DNA from: Candidatus Poribacteria bacterium
Lineage (GTDB): Bacteria; Poribacteria; WGA-4E; PCPOR2b
Direction of reading: 5' to 3'
Length of the DNA: 64,000 nucleotides
Assembly: GCA_022822005.1 (NCBI GenBank)
Contig: JAJECO010000040.1
Span: 126,090-190,089 of the forward strand
Both the position numbers and the translations under genes were made by a program. Positions 18,944 through 28,116 of this stretch are shown one piece after another; positions within the stretch are counted from its first letter, which is position 1, and the number at the start of each line of letters is the position of its first letter. Below the pieces are notes generated by a model, which was given only the letters and a program-made list of their open reading frames with translations, ran no database searches and was not told where the DNA came from.

Positions 18944-19119
18944 AGTGCAGATGCGCTAAATCTCTGCAGCGAGTGCGCTCTAATGTCGGTCAAAAACCTG
19001 TTCAACTATGCCTAGCGTGCATTGCAGCCAAATAGAGACGAAAAGGATTATCTTGGCATGTCATTTGCTGATTCAATTCCGATTGATATTTCATGTAACA
19101 CACATCAGGAGGAACAGTT

Positions 19120-21732
19120 ATGCGCATTGACAAATTTACACAAAAGGGCCAAAAGGCGCTTATAGAAGCGCAGAATTTAGCACAAAAGTACAATCATCCG
19201 GCAGTCAAAACCGAGCATCTGCTCAAAACACTGGTTGAGCAAGAAGGCGGTGTCGTGCCATCGGTTCTCAAACGGATTGGCGTGGATACCGATTTGTTAG
19301 AACAACGCATTGATGAAACGCTGGATCGTATGCCACGCGCGACAGGTGCATCGGTTCAAGTTGGAATGGACCAAGACCTCCTTAGCGTTCTCGACGGTGC
19401 AGAGGCAATCGTCGATAAAATGAAGGATGACTACACATCCACCGAGCATATTCTGTTGGCGATGGTGCAGGCGAAAGCAGCCACGGTCAGCAAGTTCCTG
19501 GCGTCCTTTGGAGTGGACGAAAAGAGTATCATGGACGCCTTGATGGGCATTCGCGGCTCCCAGCGGGTCAGCAGCCCAACCCCCGAAGATCAGTATGAAG
19601 CGCTGATTAAGTATGGACGTGACTTGACGCAGGAAGCGCGTAAGGGGAAGCTGGATCCGGTAATTGGTCGGGACGAAGAGATTCGGCGTACAATTCAGAT
19701 TCTGAATCGGCGCACAAAAAACAATCCGGTACTTATCGGTGAACCGGGAGTGGGCAAAACCGCCGTTGTTGAAGGGCTCGCGCAGCGAATTGTGCGGGGC
19801 GATGTGCCGCTCGGTTTGAAGGAGAAAAGGCTCGTTGCACTCGACCTCGGCGCGTTAATCGCCGGCGCAAAATATCGAGGTGAGTTTGAGGAACGACTCA
19901 AGGCAGTGTTGCAAGAGATTCAGAGTGCCGAAGGACAGATCCTTCTCTTCATTGATGAGATGCACACCCTCGTTGGTGTCGGGGCAGCTGAAGGCGCGAT
20001 GGATGCGTCCAACATGCTCAAGCCGATGCTGGCGCGCGGTGAACTCCACGCCATCGGTGCAACGACGCTCGACGAATACCGCAAACATATCGAAAAAGAT
20101 GCGGCACTCGAACGCCGCTTCCAACCGGTTTACGTCGACGAACCTTCCGTTGAGGATACTGTCAGCATCCTTCGTGGTCTCAAAGAGCGGTATGAAGTGC
20201 ATCACGGTGTCCGCATCACCGATAGCGCAGCAATCTCTGCCGCAACGCTGAGCCATCGCTATATCAGCGATCGTTTTTTGCCGGATAAGGCGATTGACCT
20301 TGTAGATGAGGCGGCGAGCCGACTCCGCACCGAAATTGACAGTAAGCCAGCGGAATTGGATACGGTCGATCGAGAGGTTATGCAGCTACAGATCGAACGG
20401 GAAGCCTTGAAAAAGGAAAAGGACGCGGGTAGCAAAGAACGGTTGAAAAAAATTGAAGAACAACTCGCCAACCTCAAAGAGAAAAGCACACAACTGTCCG
20501 TGCGGTGGCAAGCGGAGACCGCTGCGATTGAGAAGGTACGCGGTATCCGCGAGCAGATTGACCAAGTTAACCAGCAGATTGAGGAAGCGGAACGTCAGAC
20601 CGATTTACAGCGTGCTGCCGAACTCCGCTACGGTCATCTCCGTCAATTGGAGAATGATCTTACTGATGCTGAAGCGGCACTTGCTCAACTTCAGGGTGAC
20701 GGCGCATTGTTAAAAGAAGAGGTGGACTCGGAGGACATCGCTGCCATTATCAGTAAGTGGACTGGGATTCCGGCGAGTAAATTGTTGGAAGGTGAGATTG
20801 AAAAACTGGTTCAGATGGAAAAACGGCTTCACAATCGAATTGTTGGTCAGGACGGTCCCGTCGAAGCGGTGGCGCGAGCGGTCCGGCGAAGTCGTTCAGG
20901 CTTGCAAGATCCAAATCGCCCGATCGGTTCGTTTATTTTCTTGGGACCGACGGGGGTGGGAAAAACCGAGCTTGCCCGTGCGTTGGCGGAATTTCTGTTC
21001 GATGACGAACAGAACATGGTACGGATTGACATGAGCGAGTATCAGGAACAACACACCGTGGCACGCTTAATCGGTGCACCGCCGGGATATGTGGGCTACG
21101 ACGAGGGCGGTCAGCTAACCGAAGTCATTCGACGTCGTCCCTACAGCGTTGTGCTGTTCGACGAAATCGAAAAGGCACATCCGGAAGTGTTTAACGTGTT
21201 CCTACAGGTGCTCGACGACGGTCGACTTACCGACGGTCAAGGACGTACTGTTGATTTCCGCAATACGGTTATCATCATGACCAGCAACATCGGCAGTGAC
21301 TCCATTCTGAACATCACGGATGACAAAGCGATGCGTGAACGGGTAACCTTTGCACTTCGTGAGCATTTCCGTCCGGAGTTTCTGAACCGGATTGATGAAG
21401 TGGTCTTTTTCCATCGCTTGGAAAGCGAACATATTCGTCAAATTGCTAAAATTCAACTCGGCAACGTCCGTCAGTTGCTCGCCAAACGAGACATCTCGAT
21501 TGATATGACTGATGGCGCGACGGATCTCCTCATTCAAGAAGGGTATGATTCTGCCTACGGTGCGCGTCCTCTTAAACGGGTGATCCAGCAGAAGATCATT
21601 GATCCGTTAGCAATGCAGGTAATTCAGAACGAGGTGCGTGACGGGGATCATCTGCTGATTGATGCAAACAGTGATGAGCTGACATTCACTGTGACCGAAC
21701 CGGCTGCAGAAGATAAGATCGCTGCCGATTAA
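19120..21732 (+). CDS. clpB: ATP-dependent disaggregase ClpB
   Basis: An 870-residue Hsp100 chaperone that resolubilises aggregates with DnaK. Domains in order: Clp_N double repeat (~1-145, [14 protein letters not shown]), AAA+ 1 with Walker A GEPGVGKT and IDEMHTLVG, coiled-coil M domain (~400-530), AAA+ 2 with Walker A GPTGVGKT and [11 protein letters not shown], then the D2-small domain. The long M domain separates it from ClpA and ClpC. Length is normal for ClpB. AGGAGG precedes the ATG at good spacing. A palindromic site at 18906-18943 may regulate it. It is a single gene with no dnaK or grpE nearby. Confidence 0.98.
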   Translation: MRIDKFTQKGQKALIEAQNLAQKYNHPAVKTEHLLKTLVEQEGGVVPSVLKRIGVDTDLLEQRIDETLDRMPRATGASVQVGMDQDLLSVLDGAEAIVDKMKDDYTSTEHILLAMVQAKAATVSKFLASFGVDEKSIMDALMGIRGSQRVSSPTPEDQYEALIKYGRDLTQEARKGKLDPVIGRDEEIRRTIQILNRRTKNNPVLIGEPGVGKTAVVEGLAQRIVRGDVPLGLKEKRLVALDLGALIAGAKYRGEFEERLKAVLQEIQSAEGQILLFIDEMHTLVGVGAAEGAMDASNMLKPMLARGELHAIGATTLDEYRKHIEKDAALERRFQPVYVDEPSVEDTVSILRGLKERYEVHHGVRITDSAAISAATLSHRYISDRFLPDKAIDLVDEAASRLRTEIDSKPAELDTVDREVMQLQIEREALKKEKDAGSKERLKKIEEQLANLKEKSTQLSVRWQAETAAIEKVRGIREQIDQVNQQIEEAERQTDLQRAAELRYGHLRQLENDLTDAEAALAQLQGDGALLKEEVDSEDIAAIISKWTGIPASKLLEGEIEKLVQMEKRLHNRIVGQDGPVEAVARAVRRSRSGLQDPNRPIGSFIFLGPTGVGKTELARALAEFLFDDEQNMVRIDMSEYQEQHTVARLIGAPPGYVGYDEGGQLTEVIRRRPYSVVLFDEIEKAHPEVFNVFLQVLDDGRLTDGQGRTVDFRNTVIIMTSNIGSDSILNITDDKAMRERVTFALREHFRPEFLNRIDEVVFFHRLESEHIRQIAKIQLGNVRQLLAKRDISIDMTDGATDLLIQEGYDSAYGARPLKRVIQQKIIDPLAMQVIQNEVRDGDHLLIDANSDELTFTVTEPAAEDKIAAD

Positions 21733-21802
21733 AAGTCAAATGATCAAGTAGAAGCAGTATACATAAGATGCTGCCATTCCAAACGTGGGGGTCGATCCAA
21801 AT

Positions 21803-23848
21803 ATGTTCTCAAAAAATCTGCTACCCAACGCCAGTTTTGAACTCGACTTCGGCGATACCGTCCCGACAAACTGGGGCGATACCCAGAACGAGTTGACGTT
21901 ACGGTTGCACCTCGATTTAAACCCCGATGAAGCCGGGACGACTCAAGTGCCGCAGGTGCCGCCACGCAGTGAAGTCATTGGTGAGGCTGTTGATGGTGAA
22001 CGTGTAGCGCGGGTTGAGACAGAGACTCCGCTAAATCCCGATGGCGCGGGAACGAGTGGTAGCACCGCCATCGGACATCTGCTCTCACCGCTGGTGAAGG
22101 TCACCCCTTGTACGCCATACGCCATTTCGGTTTATGCGCGGAGCGATGAGGCATCGGCAAAACTGGAAATTGGGTTGTGGACGAGGGGGGTAGACTTCAC
22201 AGAGGAGGCAGATTCGCTTAGTTATGAGATGCCACTTTTGACAGAATGGCAGCGTTTTACGTTTACCTGCTGCACGGACGAACTGGAGGAACGCGCTGTC
22301 GTCGCCTTCAGGGTTAAAGCAGATAAAGTGGGAGCAGCCGTTTGGTTCGACGCAGCACAATTAGAGCAGGGACCTCAAGCAACGGAGTTCCAACCACGCC
22401 GGAGTGTCGAAGCAGCAGTTGTGGGCAGTCCTGACTCCCGTCCCAGCCAAGGCAGGCGAGATAGCTCGCTGATCCACCTTAATGATCGACCGCTCAAGCT
22501 CTCTCTGACGACATACAACCACACAACTGAAGCAATCAATGAACCGATTACGTTGGAGGTTCAGGAACTTGTCGGGGGGCGTATAATTTTTAGCCACACA
22601 CCGGTGGAACCTATCACACCCGGTCGAACTGAACGCAGTCTTTTGCTGGACTTTCCGTTTATCGGTGAGTTCCGCGCACGGGTTATCGCAGGAGACGGTG
22701 AACAGATTAGTCCAGAAGATTATATTTTCGTCAACTATCCAGTCTTTGAGGAAACGTATCAGGGTGTAGTATACACAAAGCACAGTGCCGTGCACGAAAT
22801 ACCGGCTGAACGTAGCGTGCTGCCGTGGACCAATGACCGGAACTGGTATGCTGATACGCAAGCAACACTGATCGTTACCGATGACGATGAGATCCACGCA
22901 CAGATGAGCGATGGGCATACGGTAATGCGTACCCGTGATGGCGGACGAACTTGGGACAATCTACAGGTAACCAAGTCGATCAATACTGTGCTGTACGACG
23001 GGACGTTTCTGGCTGTAGAGCCGAAGGGTAGGTTGTTGCATGTATCACGGTCAAGCGATCAGGGAAGAACATGGCAACCGCTCGGAGAAATCGAGTCATC
23101 CGAACACCCACAGGTCGGGGGAATTGAACAACTACGCGATGGGTCACTGATTATACCGGTCGGCATCATTAGTTCGCAGACAGCCGCGGGTCCTCTGACC
23201 GTACACTCATTTCGCTCAACCGACGGAGGCAAAACATGGTCGGCAGGATCGCCAATCTGTCCGGGAGGAGAACCGCAACTCCTTGAATTACAATCGGGAC
23301 GGATACTCGCTTTCTGCCGCAACAATCCGCGGGTCCCGTCCAGCGATCTACAACGCCCATTCCACAACGAAGGACCGTGGCGGTTATGGCAACGCTTTCA
23401 AGGTGCACGGGGTCTTTCTTCCTACACGAAACGGATCACCCTGGCAGAATCAGATGACGGTGGACGAACGTGGCATAGCCAGCGTCCCGCAACGTTTCTG
23501 CTGGAAGAGATGCACGGCGGTGGTGTCCAGTTACCGGACGGACGAGTCGTCTTCCTTTATACACACCGTGGACCAACGTATCGCGGTGGCGAGCGGGCAA
23601 AAGTAAGCTGCGATGAAGGCAGAACTTGGCGCGATGAGTTATATTTTATGACCGCAACGCCCTCGTACCCGGGCTATTCTGGCAGCTGCGTGCTGTCCTC
23701 GCACTTAGCGGATGGCAAGCCGGGGATGATTCTGACGCTTGTCGGTGAGCGATCCGAGCGCAACTGGGGCAGTGAAGGACCTGCAACGCCGGAAGGCTTT
23801 GAGTATATGCCACGCGTCCAAGCAATTCGCTGGCGCCCTGTAGAATGA
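21803..23848 (+). CDS. Sialidase-like (BNR/Asp-box) glycosidase with N-terminal binding domain
   Basis: A 681-residue protein. Residues ~1-200 resemble a CBM4/9-type jelly roll (NLLPNASFELDFG, ending VWFDAAQLEQG). An Ig-like middle part follows. The C-terminal ~330-680 is a sialidase-type six-bladed propeller with five Asp boxes: RTRDGGRTWDN, RSSDQGRTWQP, RSTDGGKTWSA, ESDDGGRTWHS and SCDEGRTWRDE. No signal peptide is seen at ATG 21803, which is unusual for an exo-sialidase. The GTG at 21785 adds six residues and no signal. It is downstream of clpB but not obviously linked. Release of sialic acid or related sugars is likely; other Asp-box activities cannot be excluded. Confidence 0.82.
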   Translation: MFSKNLLPNASFELDFGDTVPTNWGDTQNELTLRLHLDLNPDEAGTTQVPQVPPRSEVIGEAVDGERVARVETETPLNPDGAGTSGSTAIGHLLSPLVKVTPCTPYAISVYARSDEASAKLEIGLWTRGVDFTEEADSLSYEMPLLTEWQRFTFTCCTDELEERAVVAFRVKADKVGAAVWFDAAQLEQGPQATEFQPRRSVEAAVVGSPDSRPSQGRRDSSLIHLNDRPLKLSLTTYNHTTEAINEPITLEVQELVGGRIIFSHTPVEPITPGRTERSLLLDFPFIGEFRARVIAGDGEQISPEDYIFVNYPVFEETYQGVVYTKHSAVHEIPAERSVLPWTNDRNWYADTQATLIVTDDDEIHAQMSDGHTVMRTRDGGRTWDNLQVTKSINTVLYDGTFLAVEPKGRLLHVSRSSDQGRTWQPLGEIESSEHPQVGGIEQLRDGSLIIPVGIISSQTAAGPLTVHSFRSTDGGKTWSAGSPICPGGEPQLLELQSGRILAFCRNNPRVPSSDLQRPFHNEGPWRLWQRFQGARGLSSYTKRITLAESDDGGRTWHSQRPATFLLEEMHGGGVQLPDGRVVFLYTHRGPTYRGGERAKVSCDEGRTWRDELYFMTATPSYPGYSGSCVLSSHLADGKPGMILTLVGERSERNWGSEGPATPEGFEYMPRVQAIRWRPVE

Positions 23849-24126
23849 ACAAACTAGCGAGCTAACAAACAGCTCCAATGAGGCGACAAACATGTAGGAA
23901 CTCAAATCTCTGCAATGCCAATCTGATAACTGCCGAAGCAGTGCCAGACCGAGTCGAGGGGACGTTGCTTCACTTTTCTTAAAAAAAGGGCGAACTTAAT
24001 TCAAACTCACCTGCCCAAAGGTGCAGAGACACAAAATTATAGCCGAAACCTACATATTATTGATTATAAACCCGTGGTTCGGCGCTATTCTAACATTCAT
24101 TCGATAAGAAAGAAGGAGATTTTACC

Positions 24127-24612
24127 ATGAAACGCAGATGGTTCGTACTCACCGCCATTCTCGCAATGGCAGCAGTTACCGTTTTTCTGACAAATCAGGT
24201 TACCCAAGCCCAACGCCCAGACCGCGACGGAATGCGCGAGAGAGCCGGAGGCGAAAGGCGTGGTGGCGGCGGAATGCGTGCATTCAATCCCACCTCAATC
24301 ATTGACAATTCATGGACAGACCTTACATTTTCACTTAAGGTCGATGATGAGACACTCATCAAAGCCCGTCCAGTTTACCAGAAACATCGTGAGAGTCTCC
24401 AGCAAACCCTCAAAGAAGCTCGTGAATCCGGAGATCGAGGCGGACTGCGCGAGGTCTTCGGGAAGATTGGCAGTGAGTTCAAGGAAGATCTGAAGTCGGT
24501 CTTGACCGAAGATCAGATAGCCCAACTCGATTCACACCAACAGAAGCGGATGCAGCAGATGATGAATAGGGGTGGTGGCAGAAGAGGTGGCGGTGGCAAC
24601 AGAGGTCGCTAA
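24127..24612 (+). CDS. Exported Spy/CpxP-like protein with Arg-Gly-rich ends
   Basis: A 161-residue periplasmic protein. A signal peptide ends near QVTQAQ. The middle is helical (ETLIKARPVYQKHRESL, then SVLTEDQIAQLDSHQ), like the LTxxQ motif of Spy/CpxP-type chaperones and metal-stress proteins. Both the early mature part and the C-terminus are Arg/Gly-rich (GGERRGGGGM, RGGGRRGGGGNRGR). The adaptor encoded next has a similar Gly/Arg-rich insert. GAAGGAG lies upstream of the ATG. A terminator-like hairpin follows, so read-through into the adaptor would be partial. The role may be envelope stress. Confidence 0.65.
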   Translation: MKRRWFVLTAILAMAAVTVFLTNQVTQAQRPDRDGMRERAGGERRGGGGMRAFNPTSIIDNSWTDLTFSLKVDDETLIKARPVYQKHRESLQQTLKEARESGDRGGLREVFGKIGSEFKEDLKSVLTEDQIAQLDSHQQKRMQQMMNRGGGRRGGGGNRGR

Positions 24613-24630
24613 ACCACGACATATAGACAA

Positions 24631-24667
24631 GGGGAGATATGGATTCGTCCATTCTCCCCAGTTTTTT
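24631..24667 (+). terminator. Rho-independent terminator between Spy-like gene and efflux adaptor
   Basis: GGGGAGATATGGA (24631-24643) pairs with TCCATTCTCCCC (24648-24659) around a TTCG tetraloop with one bulge. A run of six T follows at 24662-24667. This is a strong intrinsic terminator and lies 19 bases after the Spy-like stop. It may attenuate transcription of the downstream adaptor and permease. Confidence 0.75.
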
Positions 24668-24693
24668 GTTTCGCCAACGAAGGAGGATAACCG

Positions 24694-26751
24694 ATGGGGA
24701 AAAAATGGATCATTATCATAGTGATTGCTGTCGTGGTCCTCGTATCCGGCGGTTTGCTGCTGTGGGGACAGCGCGCCAAAGCAACCAAAGAGGAAGCTAA
24801 CAATACCCCTGAAATCAAGACCGCCACAGTTGAGCGGGGCAATATTGAAGTGACAATTGACGCGACCGGCACCATTGAGCCACTTAACATCGTTGAGGTG
24901 AGTTCCAAAGCGAGCGGTAAAATTTTAGAGATTACTGTTGAAGAAGGGGATTACGTCGAACAGGACGCTGTGATTGCACGTATCGAAACTACCTATGTTG
25001 CAGCGGATCTGGAGCAGGCACAAGCAGACTTTAGCGCGTCCCAAGCACGCCTTGATCAGTCGAAGATTAACATCGAATTGCAAAAGGAACAGACAGCGAT
25101 TCAGATTCAGCAGGCGGAAGAAAAGTTAGCTGAGGCAAAAAAACAGTTGGAGCAGCTCACAGAACAGATACGGATAGAAAAAATAACAAATCAACGCCAA
25201 TTAAACGATGCGGAGAATAGCCACGAGATGGCGCGGTTACGATATAAACTCCTGACATCTGAAACGGTACGAGAAGAAGATAAAAAACGTGCAGAAGCAA
25301 GCGTGAACCAAGCGAAAGCCAATCGCGACCTTGCCCAAAAGGAATATGACCGAAAACAGCAACTTTTCGACAAACAATTCATCTCAAAATCGGACCTTGA
25401 CTCCGCTGCGACGCAGCTTCAGTCAGCACAGGCACAGTACGATTCGGCTAAGCAGCAATTGGAGTTAGTTAAACAACCGGCAAGCCAAGAAGAGTTAGAA
25501 CTTTCAGAGGCTGAGATCAAGAGGGCAGCGTTTGCCGTTGATGCAGCGAACGAACAGATCGAGAAAGAGAAGTACCGTGACTTGGAGATAAAGATTCAGG
25601 AACATCGTGTCACACAAGCCGAGGACGCTTTGGAGTTGGCACATGCTAACAAAAAACAGATTGATCTGAAAGAAAAAGACCTTGAAAGTTCCAACGCACA
25701 ACTCATGCGCAGTGCAAGTGCCTTGCAACTTGCAAAAGAGAGTTATGACGATACGGTTATCCGTGCTCCCATCTCCGGCACGATTCTCGAAAAAAGGGTG
25801 GAGAAAGGTCAAGTAATCGTCTCCAGCTTTAGTGGAGGCGGTCGGGGCGGATCCGTTTCGTCCGAAGGTCAGGTGCTGGTAACGATGGCGGATCTCGAAA
25901 AGGTATTTGTGGCAACAGAGGTAGATGAAACCGATATTGGCAAGGTGAAGGTTGGGCAGTCGGTAACCATCACTGTCGAAGCCTACCCGGATCAACCGCT
26001 GCAAGGACAGGTACTCCGCATTGCACCGCAAGGGCAGGTGGTCCAAAACGTGACGACATTCAAGGTCATCACTGAAATTACAAACACGCGTCCCAGGGGA
26101 CGTGGACGTTGGGGGAGAGGCGGTGGATTGTCGAGGCGCGGTGATGGCGGCGGCTTTGGTCCAGGCGGTGACAGCGGTGAGTTCACACCTGAACAGAGAG
26201 AGCGCTTTCGCCAAATGCGTCGGCAGCGACAAGAAGAAACGGCAGCATCAGAGAATACGGAAACTTCCAACGAAAATGTAGCGGCTGCCGAGCCTGCAGA
26301 GGCACCGGATCCGTGGATGGCAATGGCGGACAGCTTTTTCGGTGACACAGAGACGGTGGATCCAGCTCCTGAAGAAACCCCATCGGAAGATACAGATACG
26401 CCGTTCTTGAAGCCGGGGATGAATGCAACTGTTGAGATTGCTGCCACGAGTAAGCGAAATATATTAGTCCTTCCGAATGAAGCGATTCTGTCTTTTGGAA
26501 ACCGAAAAATGGTCCGTGTCATCGGCACAGATGGTCAGCCGGGGCGTCCACAACCTGTTGAGGCTGGTGTGAGTAGTTTTGACACAACAGAAATCATCTC
26601 CGGCTTAAGTGAAGGACAGACCGTCGCGGTAGGCGGTTTCGATCGCAGAGGCGGCGGGGATATGGAACGATTCAGACGTATGATGGGCAATCCGGCTTCT
26701 ACAATGCGACGGATGCAGCGGAACGCCGGCGGCAGAGGGGGCGGTCGCTGA
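24694..26751 (+). CDS. MacA/HlyD-type efflux periplasmic adaptor
   Basis: A 685-residue membrane-fusion protein. An N-terminal anchor helix (IIIIVIAVVVLVSGGLLLWG) is followed by a split lipoyl domain (ATGTIEPLNIVEVSSKASG, later VIRAPISGTILEKRVEKG). A long coiled-coil hairpin (~110-345) separates the halves. A beta-barrel follows (VFVATEVDETDIGKVKVGQ). It is much longer than normal MacA (~370). Two reasons are the coiled coil and an insert at ~465-580 rich in Gly/Arg, then Ala/Glu/Pro. AAGGAGGA precedes the ATG. It pairs with the MacB-like permease 24 bases downstream. Export of a peptide, lipid or macrolide-like compound is likely. Confidence 0.88.
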   Translation: MGKKWIIIIVIAVVVLVSGGLLLWGQRAKATKEEANNTPEIKTATVERGNIEVTIDATGTIEPLNIVEVSSKASGKILEITVEEGDYVEQDAVIARIETTYVAADLEQAQADFSASQARLDQSKINIELQKEQTAIQIQQAEEKLAEAKKQLEQLTEQIRIEKITNQRQLNDAENSHEMARLRYKLLTSETVREEDKKRAEASVNQAKANRDLAQKEYDRKQQLFDKQFISKSDLDSAATQLQSAQAQYDSAKQQLELVKQPASQEELELSEAEIKRAAFAVDAANEQIEKEKYRDLEIKIQEHRVTQAEDALELAHANKKQIDLKEKDLESSNAQLMRSASALQLAKESYDDTVIRAPISGTILEKRVEKGQVIVSSFSGGGRGGSVSSEGQVLVTMADLEKVFVATEVDETDIGKVKVGQSVTITVEAYPDQPLQGQVLRIAPQGQVVQNVTTFKVITEITNTRPRGRGRWGRGGGLSRRGDGGGFGPGGDSGEFTPEQRERFRQMRRQRQEETAASENTETSNENVAAAEPAEAPDPWMAMADSFFGDTETVDPAPEETPSEDTDTPFLKPGMNATVEIAATSKRNILVLPNEAILSFGNRKMVRVIGTDGQPGRPQPVEAGVSSFDTTEIISGLSEGQTVAVGGFDRRGGGDMERFRRMMGNPASTMRRMQRNAGGRGGGR

Positions 26752-26775
26752 TAAACGAGGGAGAAACCTATTTAG

Positions 26776-27990
26776 ATGGGAATACTCGAAAGTTTAGCAA
26801 ACGCGTTACGTGGTTTATTAGCAAACAAACTTCGATCAGCACTGACGATGCTTGGTGTAATTATTGGCGTGGGAGCAATTATGACTACCACCTCAATCGG
26901 CGAGGGTGCGAAAGCAGATATCACGGAGCGCATCCAGACGCTCGGAGCGAACATCTTGGCAGTCCGTCCGGGTCAAAGCCGTTTTCGTGGACGGAGTTCA
27001 GGGCAGGACCGTCAGAGCCTAAAGTATGAAGATGCTATGGTGCTGAGGGAACGCGCACAAAATATTCTCTTAGTTACGCCGGAAGTATCTTCGCGCACTC
27101 AGGTCAAGCACGGAAACAAAAACCACAATACGACGGTTATCGGTACAACGCCGGAGTATCAGGTTACAGCGAACTTCCCGGTTGAGAAAGGGGCGTTCTT
27201 TACCGAGAACGATGTGCGTACTCGGCGTCGGGTATGCACGTTGGGAAAGACAGTCGTTGATGAATTGTTTGATGAAGGAAAAGATCCGATTGGCGAGACG
27301 GTCAAGATTCGCGGCCTCAACTTCCGAGTGCTCGGCGTGATGAAGGAGAAGGGCGCAAGCGGTTGGCGGAATCCGGATGACCAGGTCTTTATTCCGGTAT
27401 CAACGGCGATGAAACGGGTTTTTGGCAGAGATCATCTATCAAGTATCAGCGCACAGGCAATCAGTAGTGAGGCGATGGAACCAGCCCAAGCCGAAATCGA
27501 GAATCTTTTACGCAAACAGCACAAACTCCCAACCAACAAGGAACTTGATTTTAACGTAAGGAATCAAACGGAGTTCCTTGAGACGCTTGAAGAATCGGGG
27601 CAAACATTCACCTACATGATTATGGGTATTGCAGTGGTATCGCTGATCGTTGGTGGGATTGGGATAATGAACATCATGTTGGTGTCGGTGACAGAGCGCA
27701 CGAGGGAGATAGGTTTACGGAAAGCGGTCGGTGCCAAGCGTCATGACATCCTGATTCAGTTCCTGATCGAATCGATGACGCTGTCGATCCTCGGTGGCTT
27801 GATTGGGATTGGCGTTGGGATTTTCGGATCGAAAATGGTGCCCTCGCTCTGGGGGTGGCGTACGGTTATCTCACCGATATATACGGCAGTAGCATTTTTC
27901 GTTGCAGCGTGGATCGGTATCTTCTTCGGTGCGTATCCTGCATGGAAGGCAGCAAAACTGTCTCCGATTGAAGCGCTAAGACACGAATAA
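26776..27990 (+). CDS. MacB-like ABC permease (FtsX fold, no ATPase domain)
   Basis: A 404-residue inner-membrane protein. It begins with the MacB_PCD signature (LLANKLRSALTMLGVIIGVG), has a periplasmic core domain (~50-260), and ends with three FtsX helices (VSLIVGGIGIMNIMLVSVTERTREIG split around 290-310; ends AWKAAKLSPIEALRHE). Classical MacB carries an N-terminal ATPase and is ~650 residues, so here the ATPase is a separate protein not encoded nearby. It follows the adaptor closely and probably shares its transcript. Together they would form the MacAB-type core of a tripartite pump or lipoprotein-related transporter. Confidence 0.88.
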   Translation: MGILESLANALRGLLANKLRSALTMLGVIIGVGAIMTTTSIGEGAKADITERIQTLGANILAVRPGQSRFRGRSSGQDRQSLKYEDAMVLRERAQNILLVTPEVSSRTQVKHGNKNHNTTVIGTTPEYQVTANFPVEKGAFFTENDVRTRRRVCTLGKTVVDELFDEGKDPIGETVKIRGLNFRVLGVMKEKGASGWRNPDDQVFIPVSTAMKRVFGRDHLSSISAQAISSEAMEPAQAEIENLLRKQHKLPTNKELDFNVRNQTEFLETLEESGQTFTYMIMGIAVVSLIVGGIGIMNIMLVSVTERTREIGLRKAVGAKRHDILIQFLIESMTLSILGGLIGIGVGIFGSKMVPSLWGWRTVISPIYTAVAFFVAAWIGIFFGAYPAWKAAKLSPIEALRHE

Positions 27991-27995
27991 ACAAA

Positions 27996-28042
27996 TTTAG
28001 CGCAGATGCGTCAAAAAAGCATCTCTGAGTATTTGGGCTAAA
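27996..28042. repeat. Imperfect hairpin after the MacB-like gene
   Basis: An outer TTTAGC/GCTAAA pair (27996-28001 and 28037-28042) encloses an inner CAGATGC/GCATCTcTG pair. No T-run follows, so termination is doubtful. The core GCAGATGCG also occurs upstream of clpB near 18949, which may be chance. Confidence 0.3.
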
Positions 28043-28116
28043 TCCATCCTATCTCAACTGGTTATATATTTTTTAGAAATCCTTCCATAAGTCGGAGGAA
28101 GGAGGCAAAGCAGACG

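Noticed and set aside
23849-24126. RNA gene in the gap after the sialidase
   Set aside because: No tRNA-like cloverleaf or T-loop sequence was found; only a weak CACCT/AGGTG hairpin is present.
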